Assembly (NCBI GenBank): GCA_013153635.1
Contig: JAADDZ010000012.1
Location: 1-64,000 of the forward strand
DNA: 64,000 nt
Source of the DNA: Aquificota bacterium
GTDB taxonomy: Bacteria; Aquificota; Aquificia; Aquificales; Hydrogenothermaceae
Direction: 5' to 3'
Shown: in pieces, positions 9,045-21,121 of the stretch
How positions within the stretch are numbered: position 1 is the first letter of the stretch
How the letters are laid out: each line of letters opens with the position of its first letter
Program-made: the position numbers and the translations under genes
The notes under the pieces: model-generated
Seen by the model: only the letters and a program-made list of their open reading frames with translations
The model's database searches: none
Told to the model about the DNA's origin: nothing

Positions 9045-11426
9045 ATGGAGAGAGAACAGGTAAAAGATTTTATCTTAGAACTATTTAAAGCTGGAATATT
9101 GTTTAGCATATTTTTAGCTCTTTTAGGGATTTTGGTCTTTCTTGTAGTCAATTTGAGAAATCTGCCAGATATTAGACAGTTAGAAAATTGGAAACCAAGT
9201 GAAGTAACAAGGGTTTATGCCCATGATGGAACCTTACTTACAGAATTTTTTATCCAAAAGAGAGTCTACATAACAATAGACAAAATACCAGAACACATTA
9301 AACAAGCTTTTATATCTATAGAAGATAGAACTTTTTATAAAAATATAGGAATAGACCCTATTGGAATAGTAAGAGCTACTTTCCAAAATTTAACTTCTGG
9401 TAAAATCGTAGCCGGTGGTAGTACAATCTCTCAACAGCTAATTAAAAATCTATTCTTGACCCCTGAAAGAAGCTTCTCAAGAAAACTAAAAGAGATGATT
9501 CTAGCGATAAAGCTAAACAGGCTATACCCAAAAGACAAAATCCTAGAGATGTATCTAAATTACATATATCTAGGACATGGTAGTTATGGAATAGAATCAG
9601 CTTCCCAAGTTTACTTTGGAAAACATGCATGGGAACTAGATTTATGTGAAGCGGCTGTCCTAGCTGGACTACCAAAAGCACCTAGTAGATATGACCCTTA
9701 TGTAAATCCAGAAGGGGCAACCGAGAGGAGAAACGCAGTAATAAAAGCGATGTTTGAAGAAGGATATATAACCAAACAGCAGGCAGACGAATGTTTAAAC
9801 AAACCTATCCAGCTATCTGAAGAAAATGGAAAAGGAGTCTACCAAGATTACTTTACAGAAATGGTTCGTCAGTGGGCTGTATCAAGGTTCGGGTGGGACG
9901 TGATATACAAAGGAGGCTACGAAATATATACAACTATAGACAAAAATATGCAAAAAAATGCGTCTGCTATCCTAAAAGATAGATTAAATCAGCTTCAAAG
10001 ATATGTTGGCTTTCCCGAGATGAGCGAAGAAGAGATTAACGAGCTAACTCAAAAATACCAAGAACAAAAGATAGGCAAATTCTTAAGGTATGGGCGTATA
10101 TATATAGGACTTATTAAAAAGATAGGAAAACAACATATTCTTATCCAGATAAAGGAGCATCAAGGAGTAGCTACGTTTAAAGGGTCATTGAAAAATGCAG
10201 AAAAACTTCTAAAAGAGTACAGCCAAATCCCTGTATATGTAAAATATCTAGGGGGAGAAAAATTTGAGATTATCCCTTATATAGAAGGGGCTGTAGTTAC
10301 TTTAGATTCAAAAACAGGAGCTATTAGAACATTAATAGGAGGTTACGACTTTCACAAAACCCAGTTCAATAGAGCAATACAAGCAAAAAGACAACCGGGT
10401 TCAGCATTTAAGCCTATCGTTTATACAGCCGCTTTATTAGACGGTTATACCCAAGTATCTATACTCAAAGATAAACCTCTAGCCTTCTGGGACGAGGATT
10501 TAAACCAAGAATGGATACCTACAAATTACTACGACAAATACTTTGGAGATGTAACCCTTCGTTACGCACTTGTTCACAGTCTAAATGCGGCAACTGTATA
10601 CCTCATGTCAAAACTAGGTTTTGAGAAAGTTATACCCCTTGCAAAAAAGTTAGGGATAAAATCTAAGATTCCCCAAGTTTATCCTATAGCTCTTGGGTCT
10701 GTAGATATATCACCATTAGAACTCGCCCAAGTTTACTCTGTTTATTCTAACTCTGGGGTAAAATGTGAGCCTTACTTTGTAGAGCAGGTGATAGACCCCA
10801 CAGGAGAGCTAGTATACAAACACGAACAAAACTGTACAAAAGTACTTCCAGAGGATACAAACGCAATTTTAGTAGACATACTAAAAGGAGTAATAACAGA
10901 GGGAACAGGGAGAAAAGCCAAAGTTCTAAACCTACCTTTAGCAGGAAAAACAGGTACTACTGATGATTTTACAGATGCTTGGTTTGTTGGTTTTTCTCCA
11001 GAAATAACTACAGCTGTATGGGTAGGATACGACATAAAAAAGAAAATAGGAAAACATATAACAGGTGCAAAAGGAGCCCTTCCAATATGGATAGACTACA
11101 TGGCTACATATTATTCAGACAGAGAAATATCTGATTTCCCTCTTCCTGAAAATGTCGTTTACGTACCTATAGACCCTGTTACCCACTTTGTATCTATAGA
11201 TGACTGCCAAAAAGAAGATATACTCTTTATAAAGGGAACAGAACCAGAATTAAACTGCAAAGGTGAGCTTGCGATAACAATCCCAGAGCTTGAAAATCAA
11301 AACTTACTAGAAGATGAATTCTTATTAGACTACGAAACACAAAAACCCCCAAAAAAACAGATGGAAAAACCTACAGATTTACAGGATAATAATGATGAAG
11401 AAGAATTTATGTTTGATTTAAGGTGA
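9045..11426 (+). CDS. mrcA: Penicillin-binding protein 1A (bifunctional transglycosylase/transpeptidase)
   Basis: Polymerises and cross-links peptidoglycan. There is a cytoplasmic start, one membrane segment (about residues 16-36) and a GT51 domain with catalytic Glu93 in EDRTFYKNIGID and GGSTISQQLIKNLFL. The penicillin-binding transpeptidase domain has the SxxK motif in GSAFKPIVY, an SLN motif and KTGTTDD. The 793-residue length is normal. The Shine-Dalgarno for ATG 9045 is poor: AAAGGAG lies about 17 bases upstream. trpB follows after three bases, so the two are co-transcribed. Confidence 0.95.
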   Translation: MEREQVKDFILELFKAGILFSIFLALLGILVFLVVNLRNLPDIRQLENWKPSEVTRVYAHDGTLLTEFFIQKRVYITIDKIPEHIKQAFISIEDRTFYKNIGIDPIGIVRATFQNLTSGKIVAGGSTISQQLIKNLFLTPERSFSRKLKEMILAIKLNRLYPKDKILEMYLNYIYLGHGSYGIESASQVYFGKHAWELDLCEAAVLAGLPKAPSRYDPYVNPEGATERRNAVIKAMFEEGYITKQQADECLNKPIQLSEENGKGVYQDYFTEMVRQWAVSRFGWDVIYKGGYEIYTTIDKNMQKNASAILKDRLNQLQRYVGFPEMSEEEINELTQKYQEQKIGKFLRYGRIYIGLIKKIGKQHILIQIKEHQGVATFKGSLKNAEKLLKEYSQIPVYVKYLGGEKFEIIPYIEGAVVTLDSKTGAIRTLIGGYDFHKTQFNRAIQAKRQPGSAFKPIVYTAALLDGYTQVSILKDKPLAFWDEDLNQEWIPTNYYDKYFGDVTLRYALVHSLNAATVYLMSKLGFEKVIPLAKKLGIKSKIPQVYPIALGSVDISPLELAQVYSVYSNSGVKCEPYFVEQVIDPTGELVYKHEQNCTKVLPEDTNAILVDILKGVITEGTGRKAKVLNLPLAGKTGTTDDFTDAWFVGFSPEITTAVWVGYDIKKKIGKHITGAKGALPIWIDYMATYYSDREISDFPLPENVVYVPIDPVTHFVSIDDCQKEDILFIKGTEPELNCKGELAITIPELENQNLLEDEFLLDYETQKPPKKQMEKPTDLQDNNDEEEFMFDLR

Positions 11427-11429
11427 AAA

Positions 11430-12677
11430 ATGGAATATCTCTATCCAGACCAAAAAGGATACTTTGGAGATTTTGGAGGAAAATTCCTTCCAGAGACATT
11501 AATCCCTGCTTTAGAAGAGTTAGAATACGCATATCAAAAAATAAAACATGATGGAGATTTCCAAAGAGAATTAATATATTACCTAAGAGAGTATGCTGGC
11601 AGACCAACAGTACTATATTTTGCAAAAAGATTAACAGAAGCTACCGGTGGAGCAAAAATCTATCTCAAAAGAGAAGACCTTCTCCACACAGGAGCTCATA
11701 AGATAAACAATACCTTAGGACAAGTATTACTCACAAGAAAACTTGGTAAAAAAAGAATAATCGCAGAGACAGGAGCAGGACAGCACGGAGTATCCACTGC
11801 AACAGCCGCATCACTGTTTGGTTTAGAATGTGTGATATACATGGGAGAGGAAGATGCAGAAAGACAAGCCCTAAATGTTTTTAGAATGAAGCTTTTAGGG
11901 GCAGAAGTCAAAATAGTAAAATCTGGGAGTAGAACATTAAAAGATGCGGTAAATGAGGCTCTTAGGGATTGGGTTACAAATGTTAGAACTACCCATTATG
12001 TAATAGGTTCTGCGTTAGGTCCTCACCCTTTTCCTGTAATAGTAAGAGATTTTCAATCTGTAATAGGGAAAGAGACAAAAGAAGAGATACTCGAAATAGA
12101 AGGCAGACTACCAGATGTAGTTGTAGCTTGCGTTGGAGGGGGAAGCAACGCCATAGGAATGTTTTACCCATTTATAGAGGACGAAAAAGTAAAACTAGTA
12201 GGTGTAGAAGCTGAAGGATACGGCATAGAAACAGGACAACATGCGGCAAGTATAAACGGAGGTTCTGTAGGAGTACTGCATGGAATGAAATCATACTTCC
12301 TTCAAGACGAATGGGGACAGATAGAACCTACCCATTCAATATCAGCTGGATTAGACTATCCGGGAGTAGGACCAGAACACGCCTTTTTGAAAAAAATAGG
12401 TAGGGCGCAGTACCTAACCGCAACAGACGAAGAAGCCCTTGAAGGATTTTTATTACTGTCGCGAACAGAGGGGATAATCCCAGCCTTAGAGAGTTCCCAC
12501 GCGATAATAAAAGGCGTGCAGATAGCAAAAACCTTACCAAAAGATGCGGTTGTGGTTATCAACCTTTCTGGGCGTGGAGACAAAGATGTACAGCAAGTTA
12601 AAAAGATATTAGATACAGATACAGAATTAGCCTATAGACTCGAAGAAAAACTTAGAAAAGATTATTTTCAGATTTAA
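11430..12677 (+). CDS. trpB: Tryptophan synthase beta chain (canonical TrpB1)
   Basis: Converts indole and serine to tryptophan in the TrpA/TrpB complex. The PLP lysine is Lys91 in HTGAHKINN, and the phosphate loop is [10 protein letters not shown]. The N-terminus ([12 protein letters not shown]) is the form that contacts TrpA. Length is 415. AAGGTGA overlapping the end of mrcA serves as its ribosome binding site. trpA is not in the window. Compare trpB2 at 816-2114. Confidence 0.97.
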   Translation: MEYLYPDQKGYFGDFGGKFLPETLIPALEELEYAYQKIKHDGDFQRELIYYLREYAGRPTVLYFAKRLTEATGGAKIYLKREDLLHTGAHKINNTLGQVLLTRKLGKKRIIAETGAGQHGVSTATAASLFGLECVIYMGEEDAERQALNVFRMKLLGAEVKIVKSGSRTLKDAVNEALRDWVTNVRTTHYVIGSALGPHPFPVIVRDFQSVIGKETKEEILEIEGRLPDVVVACVGGGSNAIGMFYPFIEDEKVKLVGVEAEGYGIETGQHAASINGGSVGVLHGMKSYFLQDEWGQIEPTHSISAGLDYPGVGPEHAFLKKIGRAQYLTATDEEALEGFLLLSRTEGIIPALESSHAIIKGVQIAKTLPKDAVVVINLSGRGDKDVQQVKKILDTDTELAYRLEEKLRKDYFQI

Positions 12678-12867
12678 ATCTTTCTCAAGATAGATAAAAC
12701 TCTCAAAATTTTACAAAATTTATCCAAAATATCAAAAATTTATACAAATATATATTTCAATAAAAAATATAAAAAGGAAAGTATTCTAATTACTGAATAA
12801 TCTAAAGATAAATCCAAAACAAGTCGAAACACTAAAGATATAACTTTGGTTCAGGGGGACTATCTAC

Positions 12868-15705
12868 ATGAAACAGAAGGTCTTAATCTTAATTGTGCTG
12901 TCTATATTCGTATGGCATATATCCTATGGATTTTCTATAGGGAACTTTTTCAATCCTTTTTACTGGGCATCTAAAGCCTATAAAGCATCAACAATAATCG
13001 TTGAAGAGATGTGGAAATTTAAACCATCAGATATAGGAAAGGTTATAAACCCTTTTGAACTTGGGAGAGATAGTGTAACAAGAAGTGTAGTTTTAGGAAT
13101 GAAACTAAGAAGAACCATGATGGAAGAAGACTTTGGGATTACAGATACTATGACCTTGTACGGATTCAAGATGTACGAAGCAGGAGCAAACCTAATGCCC
13201 GGAGATTATGAGGACGAAGTAACTGCACAGATGATAAAAGTAATTCTAAGTAACGATGAAATCACAAAAGAATTTATAAAAGAATCTCTCAAATACAAAG
13301 GTCTATCAAAATTGATGCTAAGAGTAGCAGATAGGAATCCAGAAATATTAGACAAGTTAGTACAAATGATGTCTGTAGACGACAGCATATCATATCTACT
13401 GCTTAAGTTAGCACTAGAAGACGACCAAATAGGAAAGCTCCTGTTTAGAAAGATGAATAATACTTCATTCAGAGTTTTAATAGACTCTATGTACAATTCA
13501 AAACAAGTTTCTAAAGCCGCAACGGAACTTTTTGCAAAATTGCCTGATTATGTATTTTCTAACGATTCTACATTCAAAAACTATTTTTTTCTTCCAGAGA
13601 ACAGTATATATGTAGAAAAAATGATGTATGCAGTATTCAAAGAAGAAGAATCTATAGATAACTTTGAGCAGTTCTTCTTACATATCCCCCAAGAATGGCA
13701 GTTTAAGATGATGAACTACATAATAGAGGGAATAGACCCTGATGGAGGGTACTATCCAGATGAGCCTTACTACTTTATGCATGCAGTAATAAAAGGAATT
13801 ATAAAAGGAAAGACCTTAAAACACTTATTATCCAAAGACCTATCTAACTACCAAACATTAGAGCCGGCTATGGAAAAATTCATGAAAACATTAATCACTG
13901 GGGCAGAGCTGTATAACGAAAAAGAACATGAAAAATTACTAAAAGAGTTTGGGAAATTAGGTATAACTTCAGACGAAGACGAGCAAGAAATCCAACCAGA
14001 TGCTAGCATACCTCCTCCAAGGATAGAAAGCTCTCAAGGAGATGAAAAAGAATTATTTAAAATAGAAAAAGACGAATTAGGAATAGAGCTAGAGATTAAA
14101 ACAAAAATCAAATTTTTTGGTTTTGATTACAAAGGAAAAAGTTTATACGCTTCTGGAGACAAAGATAAGTGGCTTTTACTCCCGTATTGGCTATCTACCT
14201 CAACGTGGATTTTGCTAGGTAACAAAAAAGAAGATAGAGAAATACCGAACAATACACAGATAGGGAATATCTACCTAAATACAAATTCAGAATATCTCGT
14301 CTTTATACTGGCTAGTCAATATGCTCCATGTACAGTGTGGGCATTGGAACAAGGATTTAAACCAATATACGGAGAATTTATAGAATCTCAAAAACAGACA
14401 GGGTTTGTCTTGTTAGGAAAGATATTTTCAACTGATGAGAGAGTCTTACCCCTTTATGGAAATGGAGGTGGCTCTTTTAACTATGTGATAGGGATTATGA
14501 AAGAAAACAAACACCCGTTATATCTTTTTGCAAAAAACAAAATATTACAAAGCAGTATAGACTACCAGATAAAAACAAATCAGCTATTTAAGTATGCAAA
14601 ATTTGACCCTCAAGATGTATTCACAATAAAACCAGACGATACAAAGATAAAACACCAAGTTGAAAGGTCAGCTATACCTATGTTTAATGATATTTTCTTA
14701 AAAGAAAAAGAGTCCTTTACTATGGTAGACAAAATAAACGGCTCTGTACTTATTACAGATATAGAAGATTTTAAGCAAAAACATATAACTTACCCTCCAA
14801 CAGAAAAACAGATATTCTCTGTGGAGTATGCACAAGGAACCTTTGTAGCAGTAGGAGAAGACAAGAATATTTACTTCTCAAAAGACGGTATAGACTGGAA
14901 GAGCAAAAAAGCAGGAAAAGTTCTATACGACATTGCCTACGGAGATGGTAAGTTTGTAGCGGTAGGGGAAGATGGATATGTATTCATTTTTGAGCCTATC
15001 ACTGAAAAACTAGAAAAATTAGATAGAAAAGAGACAGGGACAAAAGGTAAAGATTTAGTAGAAGTAGAGTATATCAACGGTAGCTTTTTTATAACGGGAG
15101 AAGACGGAATTATCTCTGTTTCTTCTCTATTAGAAGAAGAGGAACAAATCTGGGACAGTTACAAAGTGGATATGCAAAAAATACTCAACCTAAAAAAAGA
15201 GCCAAACTTCTCTATAACGAAGATAGCCTATATCGATAAGTATTACATTCTTACAAATAATGGAATCGTCTTATCATCTGAAGATTTAGAAAATTGGGAA
15301 GTAGGAATTCAGTTAGACAGTATGACTCCTTTATTGGACATGGCTTATAACTCTGATAGAGAGATTTTCCTTGCTGTAGGCTTAAATGGAGTAGTAACTT
15401 CTTCAAGAGATGGGAAAAATTGGGACGATACAAAGTTACTAGACTGTGAAAGTATAGTAGGAGTAATACCAAAAAACGAAGGCTTTTTGTTACTTGGGAA
15501 AAATGGAAAAGTTATAAAATTTTCTCCATATTATGAAGATTTACAAAAAATATCTCAATCTCAAAAAAACTTACTAAACGCATCAAACAGCTCCTCTTCT
15601 TCAGGTTGTACAATGAATAGAAACTCAAAGGATACTGCTCCTATTATTTTTATACTAGCTTTTGCTCTTATCTACTTTTTTAGGAGGAACAAAGCTGTTA
15701 TATAG
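12868..15705 (+). CDS. Exported beta-propeller-like protein with C-terminal sorting-type tail
   Basis: Unrecognised as a whole. Residues 1-22 form a signal peptide. Residues about 100-360 are helical with repeated acidic/hydrophobic segments. The C-terminal third has about six propeller-like repeats of the form FVAVGEDKNIYFSKDGIDW (Ycf48/Asp-box style, S-x-D-G-x-x-W) from about residue 650 to 900. The last 37 residues are a Ser-rich stretch, Gly-Cys, a short polar spacer with KDTAP, a hydrophobic helix and RRNK, the layout of MYXO/JDVT-CTERM-like protein-sorting tails. GGGGGA precedes ATG 12868 at about eight bases. It is monocistronic; the 190 bases upstream are AT-rich without a clear promoter. 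Surface location is inferred. Confidence 0.8.
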   Translation: MKQKVLILIVLSIFVWHISYGFSIGNFFNPFYWASKAYKASTIIVEEMWKFKPSDIGKVINPFELGRDSVTRSVVLGMKLRRTMMEEDFGITDTMTLYGFKMYEAGANLMPGDYEDEVTAQMIKVILSNDEITKEFIKESLKYKGLSKLMLRVADRNPEILDKLVQMMSVDDSISYLLLKLALEDDQIGKLLFRKMNNTSFRVLIDSMYNSKQVSKAATELFAKLPDYVFSNDSTFKNYFFLPENSIYVEKMMYAVFKEEESIDNFEQFFLHIPQEWQFKMMNYIIEGIDPDGGYYPDEPYYFMHAVIKGIIKGKTLKHLLSKDLSNYQTLEPAMEKFMKTLITGAELYNEKEHEKLLKEFGKLGITSDEDEQEIQPDASIPPPRIESSQGDEKELFKIEKDELGIELEIKTKIKFFGFDYKGKSLYASGDKDKWLLLPYWLSTSTWILLGNKKEDREIPNNTQIGNIYLNTNSEYLVFILASQYAPCTVWALEQGFKPIYGEFIESQKQTGFVLLGKIFSTDERVLPLYGNGGGSFNYVIGIMKENKHPLYLFAKNKILQSSIDYQIKTNQLFKYAKFDPQDVFTIKPDDTKIKHQVERSAIPMFNDIFLKEKESFTMVDKINGSVLITDIEDFKQKHITYPPTEKQIFSVEYAQGTFVAVGEDKNIYFSKDGIDWKSKKAGKVLYDIAYGDGKFVAVGEDGYVFIFEPITEKLEKLDRKETGTKGKDLVEVEYINGSFFITGEDGIISVSSLLEEEEQIWDSYKVDMQKILNLKKEPNFSITKIAYIDKYYILTNNGIVLSSEDLENWEVGIQLDSMTPLLDMAYNSDREIFLAVGLNGVVTSSRDGKNWDDTKLLDCESIVGVIPKNEGFLLLGKNGKVIKFSPYYEDLQKISQSQKNLLNASNSSSSSGCTMNRNSKDTAPIIFILAFALIYFFRRNKAVI

Positions 15706-15774
15706 GAAATTTAGGCTTTAAACTCTCTGATTTTTTTCTTATACTATAGACAAAATCTAAACTAGAGGTAAAAA

Positions 15775-16686
15775 ATGGGTAAGACAGCTTTTGTTTTTCC
15801 GGGGCAAGGTTCCCAATACGCAGGAATGGGAAAAGATATATATGAATCTTCCCCTAAGATAAAAAAGCTTTACAGCAAAGCTGATGAGAGATTAGGTTTT
15901 AGTTTGACAGATATTATTTTTAACGATGCCCAAAAGCTAAATCTTACTATGTACACCCAACCGGCTCTCGTTCTAACCTCCTATGCTGTATATACTATTC
16001 TTCAAGAAAAAAAGCCAATAACTCCAGACCTTGTGGCAGGACATTCTCTAGGGGAATTTACAGCCCTCACAGTGACAGGCAGTATCTCTTTGGAAGATGC
16101 AGTTTTTATCACATACATAAGAGGGAAACTTATGCAAGAAGCAGTACCAGAAGGCACAGGAGCTATGGCGGCAGTTATCGGCTTAAAAGCTGAAGAAATA
16201 GAAGAAGTCTTAAAGCAGATAGATGGGACTGTTGAGATAGCTAACTACAACTCATATGAACAAACCGTAATATCAGGAGAAACAAAAGCTGTAGAAGAAG
16301 CTATGAAGGTTCTAAAAGAAAAAGGAGCTAAAAAAGTAGTAAAACTGGCTGTATCAGTTCCAGCTCATTCATCTATGCTAAAAGAGAAAGCTAAAGAATT
16401 TGGAGAATACATAGACCAGTTAGATATAAAAGATGCAAAATATCCTATCGTATCCAATATCACAGCAGAACCTATCCAAACAAAACAGCAGATAAAACAT
16501 GAGCTAAAAGCTCATTTCTATTCTCCGGTGAAGTGGGTACAAACTATAGAATATATGACAAAAGAAGGGGTTGATACTATCTATGAGATAGGTCCTAAAA
16601 AAGTTTTGACAGGACTGATAAAAAGAATAAACAAAGATATAGACCTACACAATGTAGAAAAACTCCAAGACATTGAAAAATTGTAA
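15775..16686 (+). CDS. fabD: Malonyl-CoA:ACP transacylase
   Basis: Loads malonyl groups onto acyl carrier protein for fatty-acid synthesis. The N-terminal motif is FPGQGSQYAGMG, the nucleophile is Ser91 in AGHSLGEF, and the catalytic His lies in VPAHSSML. Length is 303. AGAGGT precedes ATG 15775. It leads an apparent operon with kdsA, a lipoprotein and leuS beta, although no other fab gene is present. Confidence 0.95.
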   Translation: MGKTAFVFPGQGSQYAGMGKDIYESSPKIKKLYSKADERLGFSLTDIIFNDAQKLNLTMYTQPALVLTSYAVYTILQEKKPITPDLVAGHSLGEFTALTVTGSISLEDAVFITYIRGKLMQEAVPEGTGAMAAVIGLKAEEIEEVLKQIDGTVEIANYNSYEQTVISGETKAVEEAMKVLKEKGAKKVVKLAVSVPAHSSMLKEKAKEFGEYIDQLDIKDAKYPIVSNITAEPIQTKQQIKHELKAHFYSPVKWVQTIEYMTKEGVDTIYEIGPKKVLTGLIKRINKDIDLHNVEKLQDIEKL

Positions 16687-16696
16687 AAACAGGTAA

Positions 16697-18404
<1,708 letters not shown>

Positions 18405-18409
18405 GAAAA

Positions 18410-19276
18410 ATGGCAAAAAGACTAAAAGAGTTTTTAGAAGAACAGCATCTTACTCTAAATGATAATGCAAAGTTACTTTTTGAAAAGTTAGGCTTACCAA
18501 AGGAAATTTTATCAAAGTTAGAAGAGGAATATGGAAAATCTGACAAAATGTCAAAATCAAAGCACAACACTGTAGACCCTGACGAGATGATAGAAAAATA
18601 TGGAGCTGACACTGTTCGCCTATACATTCTTTTTGCGGCACCTCCAGAGAACAACTTTGATTGGACTGATGCAGGTGTAGAAGGGTCTCATAGATTTTTA
18701 AGAAGGGTTTGGAATCTGATAGTCTCCAATCTGAACATAGTAAAGGGGGTATATTACTCAAGAGAAGATTTTAAAAATCTTTCCCAAGAAGATAAAAATA
18801 TAAGAAAAAAGCTCCACCAAACGATAAAAAAAGTAAATGAAGACATAACCAAGAACTACCAGTTTAATACTGCGATAGCTTCTATAATGGAGCTAGTAAA
18901 TCTCCTTTATACATATAAGAACAAAAACCCTAAAGTTTTAAAAGAAGCGTTTGAAAATCTCATCTTGATGCTTTCACCATTTACTCCTTTTATAGCAGAT
19001 AAACTGTGGGAAATGCTTGGGAAAGAAGGGTTCACTATATACTATCCTTTTCCTGAACCTGATGAAGAAGCTCTTGTAGAAGAAACCAAAGAGATTCCTG
19101 TCCAGATAAATGCAAAAGTGAGAGCAAAAATCACTGTCCCTGTAGATGCAGATGAAAAAACAGTAGTAGATACAGCGCTAAACAACGAAAGTGTAAAAAA
19201 ATGGATTGAAGGAAAACAGATAGTAAAAACGATTTTTATAAAAGGAAAAATACTGAATATCGTAGTAAAAGGTTAA
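18410..19276 (+). CDS. leuS: Leucyl-tRNA synthetase, beta subunit
   Basis: This is only the C-terminal part of LeuRS. The KMSKS loop is at residues 46-50 (SDKMSKSKHNTVDP), followed by ADTVRLYILFAAPPENNFDW, the anticodon-binding helical bundle and the C-terminal tRNA-binding domain. The HIGH motif and editing domain are absent. The 288-residue length and the break before KMSKS match the natural split of Aquifex LeuRS into alpha and beta subunits, so this is an intact subunit and not a truncated pseudogene. It has its own ATG, six bases after the lipoprotein gene. The alpha subunit must be elsewhere in the genome. Confidence 0.93.
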   Translation: MAKRLKEFLEEQHLTLNDNAKLLFEKLGLPKEILSKLEEEYGKSDKMSKSKHNTVDPDEMIEKYGADTVRLYILFAAPPENNFDWTDAGVEGSHRFLRRVWNLIVSNLNIVKGVYYSREDFKNLSQEDKNIRKKLHQTIKKVNEDITKNYQFNTAIASIMELVNLLYTYKNKNPKVLKEAFENLILMLSPFTPFIADKLWEMLGKEGFTIYYPFPEPDEEALVEETKEIPVQINAKVRAKITVPVDADEKTVVDTALNNESVKKWIEGKQIVKTIFIKGKILNIVVKG

Positions 19277-19938
19277 AGTAAAGGGTCTTTTAACCCCAGA
19301 GCTTCAAAGGCTTCTTGTCTTTGCTGGCAGGTAGCACACTCTTCACACGGTGGAACTGTTCCTTTGTAACAAGAATATGTTTTTTCGTACGGAACTCCTA
19401 GCTCTAGACCTATCTTAAGAACATCTGTTTTTGTCATTCCAAGAAACGGTGTGTAAACTTGGATTCTGTTTTTCTTCTTTGCTACCATTATAGAGCTAGC
19501 ATTTATTGCTGATTCTACTGAAGATGCAAATTCTGCCCTACAGTCAGGATAAGGAGAGTCAACAGAGTGAATACCTATCCCTATGTTCTGTATCTCATAT
19601 ATATCTGAAAAAGATGCGGCTATTGAAAGGAAGTTTAAATTTCTCATAGGTACTGTGGTGATAGGAGGCTCGTTAGGATAGGACTGGGAAGGGATTTTTA
19701 TATCTTTGTCTGTAAGCGCACTGCCTTTTATTCCTTTTAGATGTGGGATTTCTACGATAAAATGTTCCTTTACATTTGCTATTTTAGCAAGTTCTTTTGC
19801 AAATTTTAACTCTATGCTGTGTTTTTGACCGTAATCAAAGGATATAGCATACACTTCTTCGAATTCCTTTTTCGCAAGCCATAAAAGGGTGGCACTGTCC
19901 ATGCCACCAGAAACTAGTACGATAATACTGTTTTTCAT
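19273..19938 (-). CDS. queC: 7-cyano-7-deazaguanine synthase
   Basis: Converts 7-carboxy-7-deazaguanine to preQ0, a precursor of queuosine in tRNA. The N-terminal PP-loop is SGGMDS (residues 10-15). Four zinc-binding cysteines (190, 198, 201, 204) lie in SCYKGTVPPCEECATCQ. Length is 221, normal. It follows leuB by 57 bases. Its 3' end overlaps leuS beta by four bases. Confidence 0.96.
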   Translation of the reverse strand: MKNSIIVLVSGGMDSATLLWLAKKEFEEVYAISFDYGQKHSIELKFAKELAKIANVKEHFIVEIPHLKGIKGSALTDKDIKIPSQSYPNEPPITTVPMRNLNFLSIAASFSDIYEIQNIGIGIHSVDSPYPDCRAEFASSVESAINASSIMVAKKKNRIQVYTPFLGMTKTDVLKIGLELGVPYEKTYSCYKGTVPPCEECATCQQRQEAFEALGLKDPLL

Positions 19939-19995
19939 CTGATTTACTGCCCTTAATTGGAGTTTGTTAGCAATTTATTTTGGATTTTCTTTTTT

Positions 19996-21078
19996 TCAAG
20001 ACTCTTGTATATATTTTATTATTAAATCGGTCATCTCATCTGTGGAAACTTTTTTCGTCCCCGGAGACCATATATCTGTAGTTCTATACCCTTCTTCTAA
20101 CACTTTATCCACAGCTTTTTCTATATCTTTTGATGCTTGAGGTAGTTTGCAGGTAATATCTAGCATCATAGCCGCTGACAGTATCATTGCTATAGGATTT
20201 GCTATTCCTTTTCCTGCTATGTCTGGAGCAGAGCCGTGAATTGGTTCATAAAAAGCATATCTTTCCCCAATACTTGCTGATGGGAGCATTCCTAGGCTTC
20301 CTGTCAAAGCTCCTGCTTCGTCTGAAATTATGTCTCCAAACATATTTCCAGTAACAATAACATCGAAATCTTTTGGTCTTCTTATTAGTTGCATCGCACA
20401 GTTATCAACATACATATGTTCTAGGTCTACATCTGTATAATCGTTATGCACTTGGGTTACAACTTCTCTCCATAATGCACTAACTTCTAGAACATTTGCT
20501 TTGTCTACACTTGTTACTTTTTTTCTTCTTCCTCTTGCAAGCTCAAACGCAAGTTTTGCTATTCTTTTTATTTCATGTTCGTAATATATCATGGTATTGA
20601 ATCCTACCTTTTCTCCGTTTCTCTCTTCTATGCCTCGAGGTTCTCCAAAATAGATACCTCCTGTTAGTTCTCTAAGGACTATCAGGTCTACCCCTTTTAT
20701 AATATTGTTTTTTAAAGGTGAAGAGTCTAATAATGCGTTGTACGCTTTTGCAGGTCTAATATTTGCGAACAGGTCTAACTCTTTTCTGATTTTTAAAAGT
20801 CCTTTCTCTGGTCTTTTATCTGTAGGAAGGTTATCCCATTTTTCTCCTCCTACAGCTCCAAAAAGAACTGCGTCACTTTCTTTACATAATTTTAGAGTCT
20901 CTTCTGGAAGAGGGTCTCCTGTTTCATCTATTGCCGCTCCTCCTACCAAGGCTTTCCTAAACTCAAACTCTATCCCATATTTTTTGGATATTACATCTAA
21001 AACTTTTAAAGCTGATTCCATTATCTCTAATCCTATTCCATCTCCGGCTAAAACAGCGATTTTACACTTTTTTTTCAT
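19996..21078 (-). CDS. leuB: 3-isopropylmalate dehydrogenase
   Basis: Third step of leucine synthesis: oxidative decarboxylation of 3-isopropylmalate with NAD. Marks are VLAGDGIGLEIM at the N-terminus, LLKIRKELDLFANIRPAK, the divalent-metal segment TGNMFGDIISDEAGALTGS, and EPIHGSAPDIAGKGIANP. Length is 360. The start has GGAGG close upstream. It sits 43 bases after the unknown gene that follows secA; other leu genes are not in the window. Confidence 0.96.
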   Translation of the reverse strand: MKKKCKIAVLAGDGIGLEIMESALKVLDVISKKYGIEFEFRKALVGGAAIDETGDPLPEETLKLCKESDAVLFGAVGGEKWDNLPTDKRPEKGLLKIRKELDLFANIRPAKAYNALLDSSPLKNNIIKGVDLIVLRELTGGIYFGEPRGIEERNGEKVGFNTMIYYEHEIKRIAKLAFELARGRRKKVTSVDKANVLEVSALWREVVTQVHNDYTDVDLEHMYVDNCAMQLIRRPKDFDVIVTGNMFGDIISDEAGALTGSLGMLPSASIGERYAFYEPIHGSAPDIAGKGIANPIAMILSAAMMLDITCKLPQASKDIEKAVDKVLEEGYRTTDIWSPGTKKVSTDEMTDLIIKYIQES

Positions 21079-21121
21079 AAAAAACCTCCAGATGTTTTGT
21101 TTGACTATTATACTTATAATT

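Noticed and set aside
18410-19276. Truncated leuS pseudogene
   Set aside because: The break point, length and intact own start match the natural LeuRS beta subunit of Aquifex.
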